Assembly (NCBI GenBank): GCA_945902805.1
Contig: CAMDMZ010000010.1
Coordinates: forward strand, 48,153 to 112,152
Direction of reading: 5' to 3'
Length of the DNA: 64,000 bases
Origin: Propionivibrio dicarboxylicus
GTDB taxonomy: Bacteria; Pseudomonadota; Gammaproteobacteria; Burkholderiales; Rhodocyclaceae
The position numbers and the translations under genes are program-made. Positions within the stretch are counted from its first letter, which is position 1. Each line of letters opens with the position of its first letter. Below, piece by piece: positions 47,805 through 58,394 of this stretch. The notes beneath the pieces are model-generated. The model saw nothing but the letters and a program-made list of their open reading frames with translations. It did no database searches and was not told the DNA's origin.

Positions 47805-50800
47805 TCAAAGGTGGGACAGCCGTTCCCGAAGAACGGAAACCAGACGCGCGGTCTCTGCCTCAAGCTCGTTGTAAAGCGTTTCCGCACCCCGTAAGTTTCC
47901 TTGCCGGGCCGTAGTCTCCAGTTCGGCCGAGCGCCGCAAGGCGGGTTCGGCGCCAAATGCGGCAAGCGTGCCACGCAGGGCGTGGGCCGAGCGCAATACC
48001 ACCGCGATGTCTTCAGCTGTAATGGCATCGCGCAGCGTGCGCATTTCGTTTGGATAATGTTCGATAAAGGCTGGTGTAAGGATTTCGATGATCTCGGCAT
48101 CCATCCCCGATAGCGCTGCGGCGTAATCAAAGAGCGTCGCATCGCCAAAGGCTGCCGGTGACGCCGCCACCGGACCGGAACCAGAAATGACAACACCCAG
48201 CTTGCCGGCGAGGTCGGCCGCCTTGATCGGTTTGGCGAGATAGTCGTCCATACCCGCCGCCAGGCAGGCTTCACGGTCTCCCTGCATGGCATTGGCCGTC
48301 ATGGCAACGATGCGCAAGCGAGGCCGATCGCCGTAACGACGATCATTTTCACGATGGCGTATCTGCTGCGTTGCCTCGATGCCGCCCATGATTGGCATTT
48401 GCATATCCATCAATGCCACATCAAAGGCGCGCTGTTCGAGAAAATCCAATGCTTCCTGGCCGTTCTTGGCCAGGGTGACCGCGTGACCCCATTTTTCCAG
48501 CAAGCGGATCGCCAGTTGCTGATTTACTGGATTATCCTCGACCAGCAGAACATCGAGGCTTGATTGCTGGTCGCGCAGGGTATGGCGCGTAACCAGTTCC
48601 GGTACTGCCGCCGCATGTTCTTCGGTGCGACCAAAAACGTTGGCCAGGGCCGCATGCAATTCTTCCTCGGCGACCGGTTTGGAGAAATAACCTTGCAAAC
48701 CGAGTTCACGACACCGTTGCGCATCACCACGCATGGCCCCCGACGACAAGACAAGCACCGGAATCTCACGCAATCGGGCCTGTGACTTGAGCCATTCGGC
48801 GACCATAAACCCATCCATACCCGGCATATGCATGTCGAGCAGGATGATCTCGGGTATTTCGTTGATCGCCAGCCAAGCCTGGGCCGCCTCGCCCGATGCC
48901 ACGCTTTGTGGGTACATGCCCCAACGTTGCAACTGACGCCCAATCACTTCACGATTGATAGCATTGTCATCAACCAATAACGCGCGCCGTCCCGCCAAAT
49001 GTCCGGGTACGAGGGGCGCCGATGGCGCATGGTAATCAATGCCCAAGGTCAGGATGAAATGAAATGTGCTCCCCTCACCCACCACGCTCTCAACCCAGAT
49101 GCGTCCACCCATCAGTTGCACCAGACGATTGGAAATCGTCAAACCGAGTCCGGTACCGCCAAATTTGCGGGTTGTCGATGTGTCTTCTTGGGTGAATGCC
49201 TCAAAAATATGCGCCTGTTTTTCGGGCGCAATCCCAATACCGTTATCACGTACCGAGATCCGAAGCTGCACCGCCTCGGCGTTGGATGACTCAACCACGA
49301 CCGTCACCACCACCTCGCCACGATCCGAGAACTTGATCGCGTTGCCCACCAGATTGAGCACAATTTGTCGCACCCGCCCGGGATCGCCCAGCACGCGTGG
49401 CGGGACATCGCTGGCAATGTCAAAAATCAGCTCGAGGCCCTTTTGATGTGCCCGCAGCGCGATGGTCCTGAGCGTATCGGCGACTGTGCGCTGCAAATCG
49501 AAGCTGATGGTTTCCACCAGCAGTTTGCCGGCTTCGATCTTTGAAAAATCGAGGATATCGTTGATCACCGTCAGCAAGGACTCGGCCGATGACTTCACAA
49601 TTTGCAGATACTCGCGCTGCTCGTCATCAAGCCCGGTATCGAGCGCGAGATCGGTCATGCCGATGATGCCGTTCATTGGCGTGCGGATCTCGTGACTCAT
49701 GTTGGCGAGAAAATCGCTCTTGGCCCGGTTCGCTGCCTCCGCCGCATCTCGGGCCTGGATCAAGCCCTCTTCCCAACGATAGCGTTCGGTGAGATCAATG
49801 ATCGCACCGATCAAACCCCAGACGCTGCCATCGGCGCGGGTCAGGCTGGCCTTGTGATAGAAGTACGATCGTTCGCTGCCCCCCACCCGCATGCCCTTGA
49901 CTTCATAGGTTTGCGTGCCGGCCTCGCGATAGAGTTCCTGATCGCGCTCGTGGTGAAATGAAGCCATATCGTGCGGCAGCAAATCGAAAATCGTGCTACC
50001 CAACCAGGCCTGGACGTCCTTGACGCCAAAGGTGTCGGCGAAACTACGATTGCAGCCGACATAGGCACCGTGGATGTCTTTGTAATAGATCGGGATCGGA
50101 ATCGCGTCCATCAATTGCCGGCTGAAGTGCAACTGATCGGCGAGCCCGGCTTCGGCCGCCTTGCGAGCCGTGATGTCAGTCCGAATCGCGATGTATTCGT
50201 ACGGTAGCTGGTGTTCATCAAGGAAAGGTACGATGGTCGCCGCAACCCAGTACTCGCGGCCACCCTTGGCGCGGTTGCAAAGTTCGCCATGCCAAACCTC
50301 GCCGCCACTAATGGTCTGCCACATCGCTTCGTAGATAGCCACCGGGTGGCGGCTGGATTTGACGATGCGGTGGTTATTCCCCAGCAGTTCATCGCGCGAG
50401 TAGCCACTGATATCGCAGAACTTGTCGTTGGCGTAAAGAATGGTGCCTACGGTGTCGGTGATGCTCACAATCGCGTGCTGGTCAAGCGCAAACTTCAGGT
50501 TATCGAGCTGGTTGCGCTGCTTTTCGCGTTCATTGACCAGTTCGCTGATCAAGCGCGACAGACTTTCGACCTCGTCGCCATCACCGGCAGCGGTCTGCTG
50601 ATTACCCACCAGGCCCGCTACCGTCTCACGCAGGGCCTGCACCGCCCTGCCCCGCGCCTGAATATCGGCGCGCAGTCTGCTATTGGCGTCGTTTAGTTCG
50701 GCTGAGCTCAGTTCCAGACTGCGGGTGCGTAACTCCAGATCGCGATCCGACTGCTCGTAAGTCGCGTCGACGCGTTCGAGCAAGGCGCCAAAATTGGCCA

Positions 50801-50933
50801 GCAAGCCGGCCAGCAACGGATCCAGGCCTGGCGTCTGCGCTCCCTGCTGTGTCGCCTCAAGCAAAGCCGCCAGCGCGTCGGGATCATTGACCCCGATAAC
50901 GCGTTTGAGCTGTCGCTGCAGACCGCGATGCAT
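47805..50933 (-). CDS. Hybrid histidine kinase, PAS2-HisKA-HATPase-REC2-HPT
   Basis: 1042 residues from the ATG at 50933. An N-terminal helical region and coiled coil (to about 145) are followed by two PAS domains ([21 protein letters not shown] and [19 protein letters not shown]), HisKA ([13 protein letters not shown], His 414), HATPase ([26 protein letters not shown]), two receivers (Asp near 700 in [11 protein letters not shown], Asp near 843 in [11 protein letters not shown]) and a C-terminal HPT ([13 protein letters not shown], His near 984). There is no membrane segment. It starts 25 bp after the FIST gene stop, so FIST may be its ligand-sensing partner. A TTG at 50972 is a less likely start. 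Confidence 0.9.
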   Translation of the reverse strand: MHRGLQRQLKRVIGVNDPDALAALLEATQQGAQTPGLDPLLAGLLANFGALLERVDATYEQSDRDLELRTRSLELSSAELNDANSRLRADIQARGRAVQALRETVAGLVGNQQTAAGDGDEVESLSRLISELVNEREKQRNQLDNLKFALDQHAIVSITDTVGTILYANDKFCDISGYSRDELLGNNHRIVKSSRHPVAIYEAMWQTISGGEVWHGELCNRAKGGREYWVAATIVPFLDEHQLPYEYIAIRTDITARKAAEAGLADQLHFSRQLMDAIPIPIYYKDIHGAYVGCNRSFADTFGVKDVQAWLGSTIFDLLPHDMASFHHERDQELYREAGTQTYEVKGMRVGGSERSYFYHKASLTRADGSVWGLIGAIIDLTERYRWEEGLIQARDAAEAANRAKSDFLANMSHEIRTPMNGIIGMTDLALDTGLDDEQREYLQIVKSSAESLLTVINDILDFSKIEAGKLLVETISFDLQRTVADTLRTIALRAHQKGLELIFDIASDVPPRVLGDPGRVRQIVLNLVGNAIKFSDRGEVVVTVVVESSNAEAVQLRISVRDNGIGIAPEKQAHIFEAFTQEDTSTTRKFGGTGLGLTISNRLVQLMGGRIWVESVVGEGSTFHFILTLGIDYHAPSAPLVPGHLAGRRALLVDDNAINREVIGRQLQRWGMYPQSVASGEAAQAWLAINEIPEIILLDMHMPGMDGFMVAEWLKSQARLREIPVLVLSSGAMRGDAQRCRELGLQGYFSKPVAEEELHAALANVFGRTEEHAAAVPELVTRHTLRDQQSSLDVLLVEDNPVNQQLAIRLLEKWGHAVTLAKNGQEALDFLEQRAFDVALMDMQMPIMGGIEATQQIRHRENDRRYGDRPRLRIVAMTANAMQGDREACLAAGMDDYLAKPIKAADLAGKLGVVISGSGPVAASPAAFGDATLFDYAAALSGMDAEIIEILTPAFIEHYPNEMRTLRDAITAEDIAVVLRSAHALRGTLAAFGAEPALRRSAELETTARQGNLRGAETLYNELEAETARLVSVLRERLSHL

Positions 50934-50958
50934 ACCTGAATCTAACCAGTGACCGTTC

Positions 50959-52101
50959 TCACGCCTCGCCAAGCCAGGTAATCGTCATGGTCTGATTGTG
51001 CAATTGACAGCTGCTGCCTGGAGTAAATGGGCTGATTTCGCCATAGGAATAGAAACCCGTCAGTGTCGCCTTGCTGCCAAACACATCGGCCACCGCTTCG
51101 ACTTCCTCGTCGACCCGGTCGCCCATCACCAACTTGCGGCCCACACAACTCACCAGAATCGCCAGACTATCACCGTCCGTCTTGTGCATTTGAACGGCGG
51201 CCGCAGCGGCGGCTTCTGCGCCGTCCACCAGCCCGTCGGTACTGGCATGCATCAGCTTCAAATAGCCATCCGGATTGATAGCGCCAGCAAGAGTCAGACT
51301 GCCCGTTGCTTCATCGACGCCAAGAATGGTGCGGATCAGGCCCAACGCATCGTGATCTTCGCCCACCATCGCAAACGGGAACAACAGCCCGGAGGCGGGC
51401 AAACCCTTGGCGTGATCGCCGAGGTAACGTTTGTACACCTCCAGCGCCGGTTCGCCATCCAGCTCGAACAACACATTCCCGGCGCAACGCGTGACTTTGC
51501 GGGCCGGGCCGAACGGCTCCCAGCCGCCGAAGGAACCATGAGCAAAACTGAGTCCGGCGCCATACAGACCGATAGCGACAATGGCGTTGTCACTAGCTCC
51601 GGCGCTGGATAGAGTAAAGGTACGCACGAAAGCACCGCCGTCGCCAGCCAGGCCGCCGGTAATTGGCACAGCCGCGCCAACACGGCTGGCGATACCTTCT
51701 ACGAGCGCACTACCGTTGATCTGCACGCCCGGGCCGAAGACAATGACGGCGCGCAGATCGGTAGATTTCAGCAGCTCACCGATCCGCTCACCGGCCGCCT
51801 GCGAATCATCCATGTTTGTCAGGACAGTGGTCGCCGGCTTGAGCGTCGTACCGCCAAATGTCACCGCCGTCACGGTGCAGGTGCCATCGGTCACACCGGC
51901 ACTGCTGATCTCGCCAGCCGTGGAACAGCCAATCACCGTGGCGTCTGAAAATATCTGTTTGATCGTGTCAACGAAACCAGCATCGGAAAAATACGTTGCC
52001 GCCCCAAATACGGTCACCAGTTGTGGCTTGGTAGCGGCCAGAGACGCCAAACTCGTCGTGGCATCCTGAGCTGATTTCAACAACTGCTGTTTGACTTGCA
52101 T
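50959..52101 (-). CDS. FIST-domain sensory protein
   Basis: A 380-residue protein with FIST_N (LVTVFGAATYFSD, VIGCSTAGEISSAGV) and FIST_C (ALEVYKRYLGDHAKGLPASG, LVSCVGRKLVMGDRVDEEVE, GFYSYGEISP) domains, which bind small ligands in signalling. A good ribosome-binding site (GAGGAG) precedes the ATG. It is transcribed just ahead of a soluble hybrid kinase, a pairing common for FIST genes. The ligand is unknown. Confidence 0.92.
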   Translation of the reverse strand: MQVKQQLLKSAQDATTSLASLAATKPQLVTVFGAATYFSDAGFVDTIKQIFSDATVIGCSTAGEISSAGVTDGTCTVTAVTFGGTTLKPATTVLTNMDDSQAAGERIGELLKSTDLRAVIVFGPGVQINGSALVEGIASRVGAAVPITGGLAGDGGAFVRTFTLSSAGASDNAIVAIGLYGAGLSFAHGSFGGWEPFGPARKVTRCAGNVLFELDGEPALEVYKRYLGDHAKGLPASGLLFPFAMVGEDHDALGLIRTILGVDEATGSLTLAGAINPDGYLKLMHASTDGLVDGAEAAAAAAVQMHKTDGDSLAILVSCVGRKLVMGDRVDEEVEAVADVFGSKATLTGFYSYGEISPFTPGSSCQLHNQTMTITWLGEA

Positions 52102-52179
52102 TTGCGTCTCCTCGATCGATTCCGTTGTCTAGGTTATTGTTCTACGGCAAAGTCGGCATTCTGGCTGAAATTCGCGCGT

Positions 52180-53046
52180 TTAGGCAGCCCGCAAGAAGGC
52201 GCTGACCGGCGCAATCTGGTCCGCATCCATCAACACCGCCGCATGGCCGATGCCGGCGAACTCGACCAACTGCGCGCGCGGTCCGCGACGGGTCATTTCC
52301 TCGGCGGTAGCCCGTGACAGCACGTCAGATTTCTCGCCATGCAACAGCAAGGTCGGGCAACACACCGCGTCATAGAAAGGCCACAACTCCTGATCCTTGC
52401 CGTTCAATGCGGCGACGATCTCCTGATAGCCGACGGCGATACCCGGGTCGTAGACAAACTCGACGCGGCCATCGGCGGCCTGAACCACGGAATGCACGAC
52501 CAGGTGCCGCCACTGCGCGTCGCTCAGGGGGCCAAACGGCGCGGCGACAAAACGGAAGAAGGCTTCCGCCTGCGCCATGGAATCGAAACGTGGCGCCTTG
52601 CCGAGAAATTCGCCGATACGAGCCAAGGATGCGCCATTGACGACCGGACCGACATCGTTCAGCACCAGACGCGAAATCTGTGTGCCCTCGCCGCCCGCCA
52701 GCACCATGCCGATCAAGCCGCCCATCGAGGTGCCAACAAAATGCACCGTCGCCGCATCCAGCCGCGCCAACAGCGTCACCATATCAGCGCAATACTGCGG
52801 CACGCCGTACAGGCGCGGATCTTTGAGCCGACCGCTGCGGCCACGGCCGACGACATCCGGGCAAACCACCCGATACTCGTCGCACATGGCTTTGGCCAGA
52901 TCATCGAAATCACGTCCGCAGCGCGTCAGGCCATGCACGCAGAGCAGCACCTTGGAATTGTTCGGATCACCCCATTCGACATACGCCATGTCGTGGAAAC
53001 CCACCGCGCTCAAGCACTGCACGCGGCGTTCGCGAAAATCAGTCAT
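52180..53046 (-). CDS. Alpha/beta-fold hydrolase
   Basis: A 288-residue esterase-like protein with oxyanion strand CVHGLTRCGRDFD, nucleophile elbow GTSMGG (Ser), acid LLLHGEKSDVL and catalytic His in AGIGHAAVL. There is no signal peptide. It resembles cytosolic esterases or ring-cleavage hydrolases; the substrate cannot be assigned. It is followed by the FIST gene after 78 bp. Confidence 0.9.
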   Translation of the reverse strand: MTDFRERRVQCLSAVGFHDMAYVEWGDPNNSKVLLCVHGLTRCGRDFDDLAKAMCDEYRVVCPDVVGRGRSGRLKDPRLYGVPQYCADMVTLLARLDAATVHFVGTSMGGLIGMVLAGGEGTQISRLVLNDVGPVVNGASLARIGEFLGKAPRFDSMAQAEAFFRFVAAPFGPLSDAQWRHLVVHSVVQAADGRVEFVYDPGIAVGYQEIVAALNGKDQELWPFYDAVCCPTLLLHGEKSDVLSRATAEEMTRRGPRAQLVEFAGIGHAAVLMDADQIAPVSAFLRAA

Positions 53047-53080
53047 TTCATTTCCTCGTTTTGCTCAGTATCTGCTCAAA

Positions 53081-53106
53081 GCGCCGTCCCGCCAGCGCCG
53101 ACTTTT
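53081..53106 (-). repeat. Dispersed repeat, copy 8 (abuts srkA stop)
   Basis: On the minus strand it begins inside the TGA stop of the srkA-like gene and continues AAAAGTCGGCGCTGGCGGGA then CGGCGC. This is the only clear copy outside a reading frame, but it touches the 3' end of one. Confidence 0.85.
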
Positions 53107-54098
53107 CAAGCCACCGCCAGCGCCGGCTCCTGCATACGCGCGATCTGCTCGCGCAGTTCCAGAATCCGGTCTTCCCAATAACGCGGGCCGGCAAACCACG
53201 GAAACGCTGCCGGGAAGGCCGGATCTTGCCAGCGCTGCGCCAGCCATGCCGAATGGTGCAGCAAACGCAGTGTGCGCAAGGCCTCGATCAGGTACAGTTC
53301 GCGCCGATCAAACGGACGGAACAGTTCGTAGCCGCGCACCACATGCTGCATCTGAATATTCATTTCCGCCGCTTCGCCCGACAACAGCATCCACAAATCC
53401 TGCACCGCCGGACCGGTGCGGGCATCGTCGAAATCGACAAAGTGCGGCCCGCCCGACGCCTCTGGCGACCACAAGACATTGCCCGAATGGCAATCACCAT
53501 GCAGCCGCAATAGCGTGACATCGCCCGCGCGCTCGTAACAGGCATCGATCTCGACCAGCGCCTGCTCGGCGACGCCAGCCCAGGTCTCGATCACATCCTC
53601 GGCAATCGCCGCGTGCTCGAACAGCCACTCGCAGGTGTCGTAACCGAAAGTCTCTGAATCCAGCAGCGGCCGCGTCACGAATGGGCGCACCGCGCCGATA
53701 TTGTGCAGGCGTGCCAGCAGGCGTCCCATCCATTCCAACACTGCCGGGTCTTCCAGTTCCGGCGCGCGACCGCCACGACGCGGATACAAGGCGAAGCGAA
53801 AGCCACCATGCCGATGCAGCGTTGCTCCGTCGAAGGACAAAGGCGCAACCACCGGCAATTCGGCCGCCGCCATCTCGGCCACAAACTGGTGTTCTTCGTC
53901 GATCTGCGCATCACTCCAGCGCGCCGGCCGGTAAAACTTGGCAATCAGCGGTTCGGCCTCGTCGCGACCAATTTGCCAGACGCGGTTTTCGTAGCTATTC
54001 ATCGCCATCAAGCGGCCATCGCAGGCGATGCCGAGCGATTCGACCGCATCGAGGATGGTTTCCGGGCTGAGTCCGGCAAAGGGGATGGGATCGTTCAC
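53106..54098 (-). CDS. srkA: SrkA-like stress-response kinase (YihE family)
   Basis: A 330-residue APH-fold kinase with a GTG start. It has SLGIACDGRLMAMNSYENRV, the SrkA hallmark, LIAKFYRPARWSD with the ATP Lys, catalytic HGDCHSGNVLW and metal-binding VDFDDARTGPAVQDLWML. E. coli SrkA phosphorylates serine/threonine and counters stress-induced death. It lies between the comEC-like gene (9 bp upstream) and the hydrolase. Confidence 0.9.
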   Translation of the reverse strand: MNDPIPFAGLSPETILDAVESLGIACDGRLMAMNSYENRVWQIGRDEAEPLIAKFYRPARWSDAQIDEEHQFVAEMAAAELPVVAPLSFDGATLHRHGGFRFALYPRRGGRAPELEDPAVLEWMGRLLARLHNIGAVRPFVTRPLLDSETFGYDTCEWLFEHAAIAEDVIETWAGVAEQALVEIDACYERAGDVTLLRLHGDCHSGNVLWSPEASGGPHFVDFDDARTGPAVQDLWMLLSGEAAEMNIQMQHVVRGYELFRPFDRRELYLIEALRTLRLLHHSAWLAQRWQDPAFPAAFPWFAGPRYWEDRILELREQIARMQEPALAVA

Positions 54099-54107
54099 AG
54101 CACCATC

Positions 54108-56285
54108 TTACTGCCCATGCCAGTAACGATGGCGGCGCTCGCGTTCATGCGCGAATGTCACGCCCGCCGCACTGAGATTTACGCTGACTGCGCCGTCCAG
54201 ATCCGTGCGATGCAGGTGTGCCCCGCTCGCCTGCCAACGCGCCACCACCTCCGGCCGGGGATGGCCGAAACGGCTGCGATAGCCAACCGGAATGATGGCC
54301 TCGGCAGCCCCGGTGGCAGCGATGAATTCGGCGGTAGACGAGGTGCTACTGCCGTGATGCGGCAGGGTGACGATATCCGCCTTGAGCGACGCCGGACGTT
54401 GCGCCAACAGCATCCCTTCTTGCTCGGCTTCGATATCCGAGGTGAGCAACATGCGCTTGCCCGCTGCTTCGATGGCGAGCACGCAGGACACGGCATTCGT
54501 CTTGCGCGCACGCAAGTCCTGCGGCGGATGCAGCATATCGAAACGCACGCCATCCCATTCCCAGCTCTCGCCCGCCACGCAGGGACGATGCGGTACCGGT
54601 TGCGCCGAAAGGGGATGTTCGAAGGGCAACGAGGTCATCAGCTCGGCCACCGGAACCATACCCAACACGGCCGCCGCCCCGCCTTCGTGATCCTTATCGG
54701 CGTGGCTCACAATCATGCGATCCAACCACCGCACACCACGGGCGCGCAAATACGGCACGATGATGCGATTGCCGCTATTCGCCTCGGCCGAAAACGCCGG
54801 ACCGGCATCGAACAGCAGATCATGCCGCGCGGTCTGGACATGAATCGCCAAGCCCTGCCCAACATCGAGCACGACCACCTGCGCCGCGCCTTCCAAAGGC
54901 CGTTCCGGCGTCACCGTCAGCAAAGGCAGAAAGCAGACTGCGCCCAACCAGCGCGCGGGAAAGCCACGCGGCAACAGCAACCAGGCACCGCCCGTCAGTG
55001 CCAGTAAAACCGCCCAAACCGGCGGCGCTGCCTGCTGCCACACAGCCCACGGCTGTCGCGCCAGGTAATCCATCACGCTCATCAATGCAACCGTAATGCC
55101 ATGCGCCAGATGCAGCAACAAGTCCAAACCGGGCAACGCGCCAGCCAGAGCCAGCGGCGTCACGGCGAAACTCACCACCGGTATCGCTACCGCATTCGCC
55201 AGCGGCGAGACCAGCGAAAACTGCTGGAACAAGGCCAATAGCGCGGGCAACATGCCAATCGTCACAGCCCACTGCGCGCGGCCCCAATCACGCAACCAAT
55301 GCACGCGGCCAAGACGGCCGCTACCCACATAAAACAGCAAGCCCACGGCGCCAAACGACAACCAGAAACCGGCCGCCAAGACCGCCCACGGATCGAGCAA
55401 CAACACTAGCAAGAGCGCCAACGCCAGAATCCGACTGGCCGCCAACTCGCGCCGCAACAGCATGCTAAAAGCCACGACACCGAGCATATACAGCGTGCGC
55501 TGCGCCGGCACCGCGAACCCGGCCAGCACGCTATAGCCGAACGCCGCCAAAAAGCCCGCGATGGCCGCTGCTTGCTGCGCCGGCAAGTACAAAGGCAAGC
55601 GCGACGAGCGACGCCAGAGCCAGTTCATCGCGCCATAGGCGAGGCCGGCCAGCATAGTCACATGGAGCCCGGAGATGCTCATCAAATGGGTAATGCCCGT
55701 TTTGGCGAATACCTGCCACAGCTCGGGATCGATGGCCTGTTGATCGCCAATCGCCAGCGCAATCAGGATGCCGGCAAAGGGCGCGTCGCTCAAACTGGCG
55801 CGATAGCGATCACGCAATGCTTCGCGTGCCGCATCGACCCAGTAAGTTGGCGCCAGATCGCGTTCGGCGAGATGCAACGGCGTGCTTTCCGCACGCGGGC
55901 GCACATAGCCCGTGGCGCGGATACCGCGTTCCAGCAACCAGGCTTCGTAGTCGAAACCCTGCGGATTCAGATTGCCATGCGGACGTTTAAGACGCACTGT
56001 AAAGCGCCAGGTTTCACCCGCCCGCACCGGCAGCATCGGCGCGATGCCCCGCCCCACACCCAGACCACCGAGGCCGAGCGAGACATCCAGCGTCGCGTCA
56101 TCCTGTGCGCTTCGATACCAGGCCAGCGAAATTCGCGACGGTACCGACTGGCTCGAACTTTCCACAGCCAACTCGAAACGCACGCCGCGCTCCATCGCCT
56201 GCGGCAGGCCCACGACGACCCCGGTGACGACGACATCCTGACCTTCCACCGCCGCCGGCAAAGCATCGGCCATCCTGGCTTTCAA
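54108..56285 (-). CDS. comEC: ComEC/Rec2-like DNA internalisation protein, 5'-truncated
   Basis: A 725-residue frame. It begins at KARMADALPAAVEGQDVVV, which is the middle of the usual DUF4131 domain; the N-terminal membrane helices (about 70-100 residues) are missing. An in-frame TAG sits right before the first codon and the upstream DNA is AT-rich and unrelated. The remaining parts are intact: OB-like domain, the Competence multi-helix domain (LMSISGLHVTMLAGLAYGAM) and a C-terminal metallo-beta-lactamase domain (LDVGQGLAIHVQ, SHADKDHEGGAAAVLG). ComEC forms the inner-membrane DNA channel; loss of the start region probably inactivates it. Confidence 0.85.
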   Translation of the reverse strand: MKARMADALPAAVEGQDVVVTGVVVGLPQAMERGVRFELAVESSSQSVPSRISLAWYRSAQDDATLDVSLGLGGLGVGRGIAPMLPVRAGETWRFTVRLKRPHGNLNPQGFDYEAWLLERGIRATGYVRPRAESTPLHLAERDLAPTYWVDAAREALRDRYRASLSDAPFAGILIALAIGDQQAIDPELWQVFAKTGITHLMSISGLHVTMLAGLAYGAMNWLWRRSSRLPLYLPAQQAAAIAGFLAAFGYSVLAGFAVPAQRTLYMLGVVAFSMLLRRELAASRILALALLLVLLLDPWAVLAAGFWLSFGAVGLLFYVGSGRLGRVHWLRDWGRAQWAVTIGMLPALLALFQQFSLVSPLANAVAIPVVSFAVTPLALAGALPGLDLLLHLAHGITVALMSVMDYLARQPWAVWQQAAPPVWAVLLALTGGAWLLLPRGFPARWLGAVCFLPLLTVTPERPLEGAAQVVVLDVGQGLAIHVQTARHDLLFDAGPAFSAEANSGNRIIVPYLRARGVRWLDRMIVSHADKDHEGGAAAVLGMVPVAELMTSLPFEHPLSAQPVPHRPCVAGESWEWDGVRFDMLHPPQDLRARKTNAVSCVLAIEAAGKRMLLTSDIEAEQEGMLLAQRPASLKADIVTLPHHGSSTSSTAEFIAATGAAEAIIPVGYRSRFGHPRPEVVARWQASGAHLHRTDLDGAVSVNLSAAGVTFAHERERRHRYWHGQ

Positions 56286-57151
56286 CTAATAAGTTCTACT
56301 CTCCACTAAATAGTTCTACTTTGAACGATTTCGCCCAAACAGTATTACTCCCCTAACGAATGCTCAGACGTCAAAGACATACAAATAGTACTACTCCATA
56401 TGCCTATCCCATTGATTATTAGATGTATTAAATATCGCCATTGACGGCACTTTAAACTCCAGATCAGCAAATCAATTTAATATAATAAAAATGCCCTTCG
56501 CATCATCCTGAACACTCGGTCACTGCCTCTACCTTCACGAACCGCTGAATCCAAACCCAGTATTTCCAACACCTACAACATAGCCATGCGGGTTTGTGGC
56601 TGACGCAGCTGACCAATCCAGGGTATTCCAAATCAATTGTTCGAGTGGCGTTCCACAATAACTACTACTCTGCAATATCGGTGCGCACAATATGTTTTAC
56701 TTTGACCAATACGTACCCCTGAAGCCGATTGCGTTGTAAGGTGATCTTGCCCCGCCCTCACTGCAAGCAATACGCACTCGATCGCCGACACAATCCTCAA
56801 TACGTACTCCCAACCCACCCGACGGCAGCGTATTGCTCAATCGGCAAACTTGGTCAGTTGATTTTGTTTTCAGTGGAGTACCAACTTGAATCCGGATGGT
56901 GTGTGCAGGGTCACCTGCATGAAATGGAGAACGACCTCATCGCGGGGTATTACGAAGCGACCGGTGATGCGCCGGAATTGCAGTTTACCGGCGGTGGATG
57001 AGTGACTGGCTGATCGAAGTCATTCCGGATTCAAGGGAACATTGGTGATGCAGTTCACGATATTCCACGCCAACAATCGGCGATTGATGGTTGCGTCCTG
57101 CGTCGGCCATACTGCAGAGGCCGGTTAGAATTTCCACCCCAAAAGGAGAAC
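56286..57151. other. AT-rich gene-poor region next to truncated comEC
   Basis: No complete gene is seen. The left 110 bp carry four copies of an AGTNNTACT-like motif (56292, 56312, 56341, 56387), a spacing pattern like transposase-binding sites at an element end. An open frame at 56867-57000 ends ENDLIAGYYEATGDAPELQF-TGGG and looks like a fragment of a longer protein I cannot place. The left half is clearly richer in A+T than the flanking genes, consistent with foreign DNA. Confidence 0.6.
56292..56395 (+). repeat. Four AGTNNTACT-like motifs
   Basis: AGTTCTACT at 56292 and 56312, AGTATTACT at 56341 and AGTACTACT at 56387. They lie immediately beyond the point where comEC homology ends. They could be the binding sites at the end of a mobile element; no transposase gene remains in the window. 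Confidence 0.5.
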
Positions 57152-57573
57152 CCAAGCCGCCGCAGCATATTTTCTTTGTTGTTGATGTTTGCTCTGATCC
57201 CGTTCAGCCTGGCTTTGGCCGCAAGCGACCGCAATGACCGGCCGGGCAGCAAGGACCCGGACATTTTTTCCCGTATGCCCGGCTTTCACATTTCCAGTTA
57301 CGAGGCCCTGGAATTTGACCAGTATGAATTCAAGACGGGGGCGACCAAAACGGAAAAGTGGAAGGGCGACGCACCTTTGTGGCCTATACCGCCAAAGAAG
57401 GCATGACCCATCCCAGTGGCATCCAGGTTATTCGCAATTACGTCAATGCAGCCATAGCCGTCGGTGGAAGCCAGGTCTCCCCGCAGTAGTCGGCCAAGCA
57501 TGCTCGTTACGGCGTAACCTGGATCCAACTGAAGGCATCCGATACCGGCGCCATCGTTCCGGAACAACGATAA
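57152..57573 (+). pseudogene. Remnant of OmpA-family protein N-terminal domain
   Basis: A signal-peptide-like stretch (RRSIFSLLLMFALIPFSLAL) and the domain motif DPDIFSRMPGFHISSYEALEF occur in one frame. After about 57355 the homology continues in the next frame as GRRTFVAYTAKEGMTHPSGI and IQVIRNYVNAAIAVGG, then through a TAG at 57487 to WIQLKASDTG. So there is at least one frameshift and one stop. The Shine-Dalgarno AAAAGGAG is kept at 57141-57148, but no ATG follows at the right place; a lost TG would explain it. The C-terminal OmpA peptidoglycan-binding domain is absent. Confidence 0.75.
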
Positions 57574-57589
57574 GGTGATATGCCGCCAG

Positions 57590-58105
57590 GTCATCTACAC
57601 TAGCTCGCACCAGCCGAATCTTGTCGCTCAATAAGGAAATGAGCTTCAACTGGTGGTCGCGATTACCTGCATTGACTGCTGCGATAAAGTTTCTGTAAAG
57701 CTCAGGATGCCCTTCACGAATGACACGATAACTCTCCAGCAAGGCCGATGCCTGATTGGCAATCATGGCGTCGTAATGATCATCGTTGGTTGGAAATAGA
57801 TGCGCCAATTCGTCGAGCTTACTTTGCGTTTCAATTTCACTGCGCTGCAATTGGGTAATGTTCAACGTGTCCATGGTCGCTTGGTAAGCAAGCGCATTCG
57901 ACCAACGTTGCTGAGCCAGATAACGCAGGTCGCTGGCCAAGCGAACAGCGTTGCGATGCAAGTTGCTGTGTTCCTCCAACGCTTCATTTTCATGCGTTTG
58001 ATAGAAACGAAAGGCGGTCAAACCGACCACGAAAATAATGAGCATGAACCAGGGTAGCAAGACGTTGGTGGCCACACTACCCGACCGCCAGGCGCTATAG
58101 CTCAT
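57590..58105 (-). pseudogene. Truncated membrane sensor (N-terminal four-helix-bundle domain only)
   Basis: The frame from the ATG at 58105 has one TM helix (VLLPWFMLIIFVVGLTAFRFY) and a helical periplasmic domain (ALEEHSNLHRNAVRLASDLR, LISLLSDKIRLVRASVDDLA) as in chemoreceptors or sensor kinases. Homology stops near 57590. From there to 57443 the frame simply reads the antisense strand of the OmpA remnant, so the second TM and all output domains are gone. The ATG overlaps the preceding stop (58102). Confidence 0.6.
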
Positions 58106-58329
58106 GTTCCGCCTCTGCGGGGTTTCGCTACAGTCACTGACTGTGGCCGCGCTGCCTCCAGAAATTCGGGGGCGAACACAGCCTGATAGTCTGGCAAGAC
58201 CATGGTTGCACTGGCGTTATCGTTGCCCTTTGCGCGCATGATCAGCCAGGCACCTTCGTTTTCTAATGAAGTGAGCAACAGATTGTCGAGGCGCACCTGG
58301 AACATCCGGTGCGGCCAATCTTGATGCAA
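58102..58329 (-). pseudogene. 3' fragment of an unrecognised gene
   Basis: The frame is open from about 58365 and ends at 58102, encoding QVRLDNLLLTSLENEGAWLI, RAKGNDNASATMVLPDYQAV and a basic tail. It has no good start or ribosome-binding site (only a TTG at 58329). Its stop overlaps the ATG of the truncated sensor, which suggests the two were once an operon. I do not recognise the family. Confidence 0.45.
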
Positions 58330-58394
58330 AGCATCATCTTGTTTAAGACCTTGGTGGTCAATAACTAATCCAAATCAATATCGAGCTGCAACGG

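Noticed and set aside
52685..52710. CCGCCAGCACC in the hydrolase gene resembles the repeat core
   Set aside because: The match is 11 bases, and both flanks diverge.
57443..57590. C-terminal part of the truncated sensor frame as real protein
   Set aside because: It is the antisense of the OmpA-type remnant and has no sensor homology.
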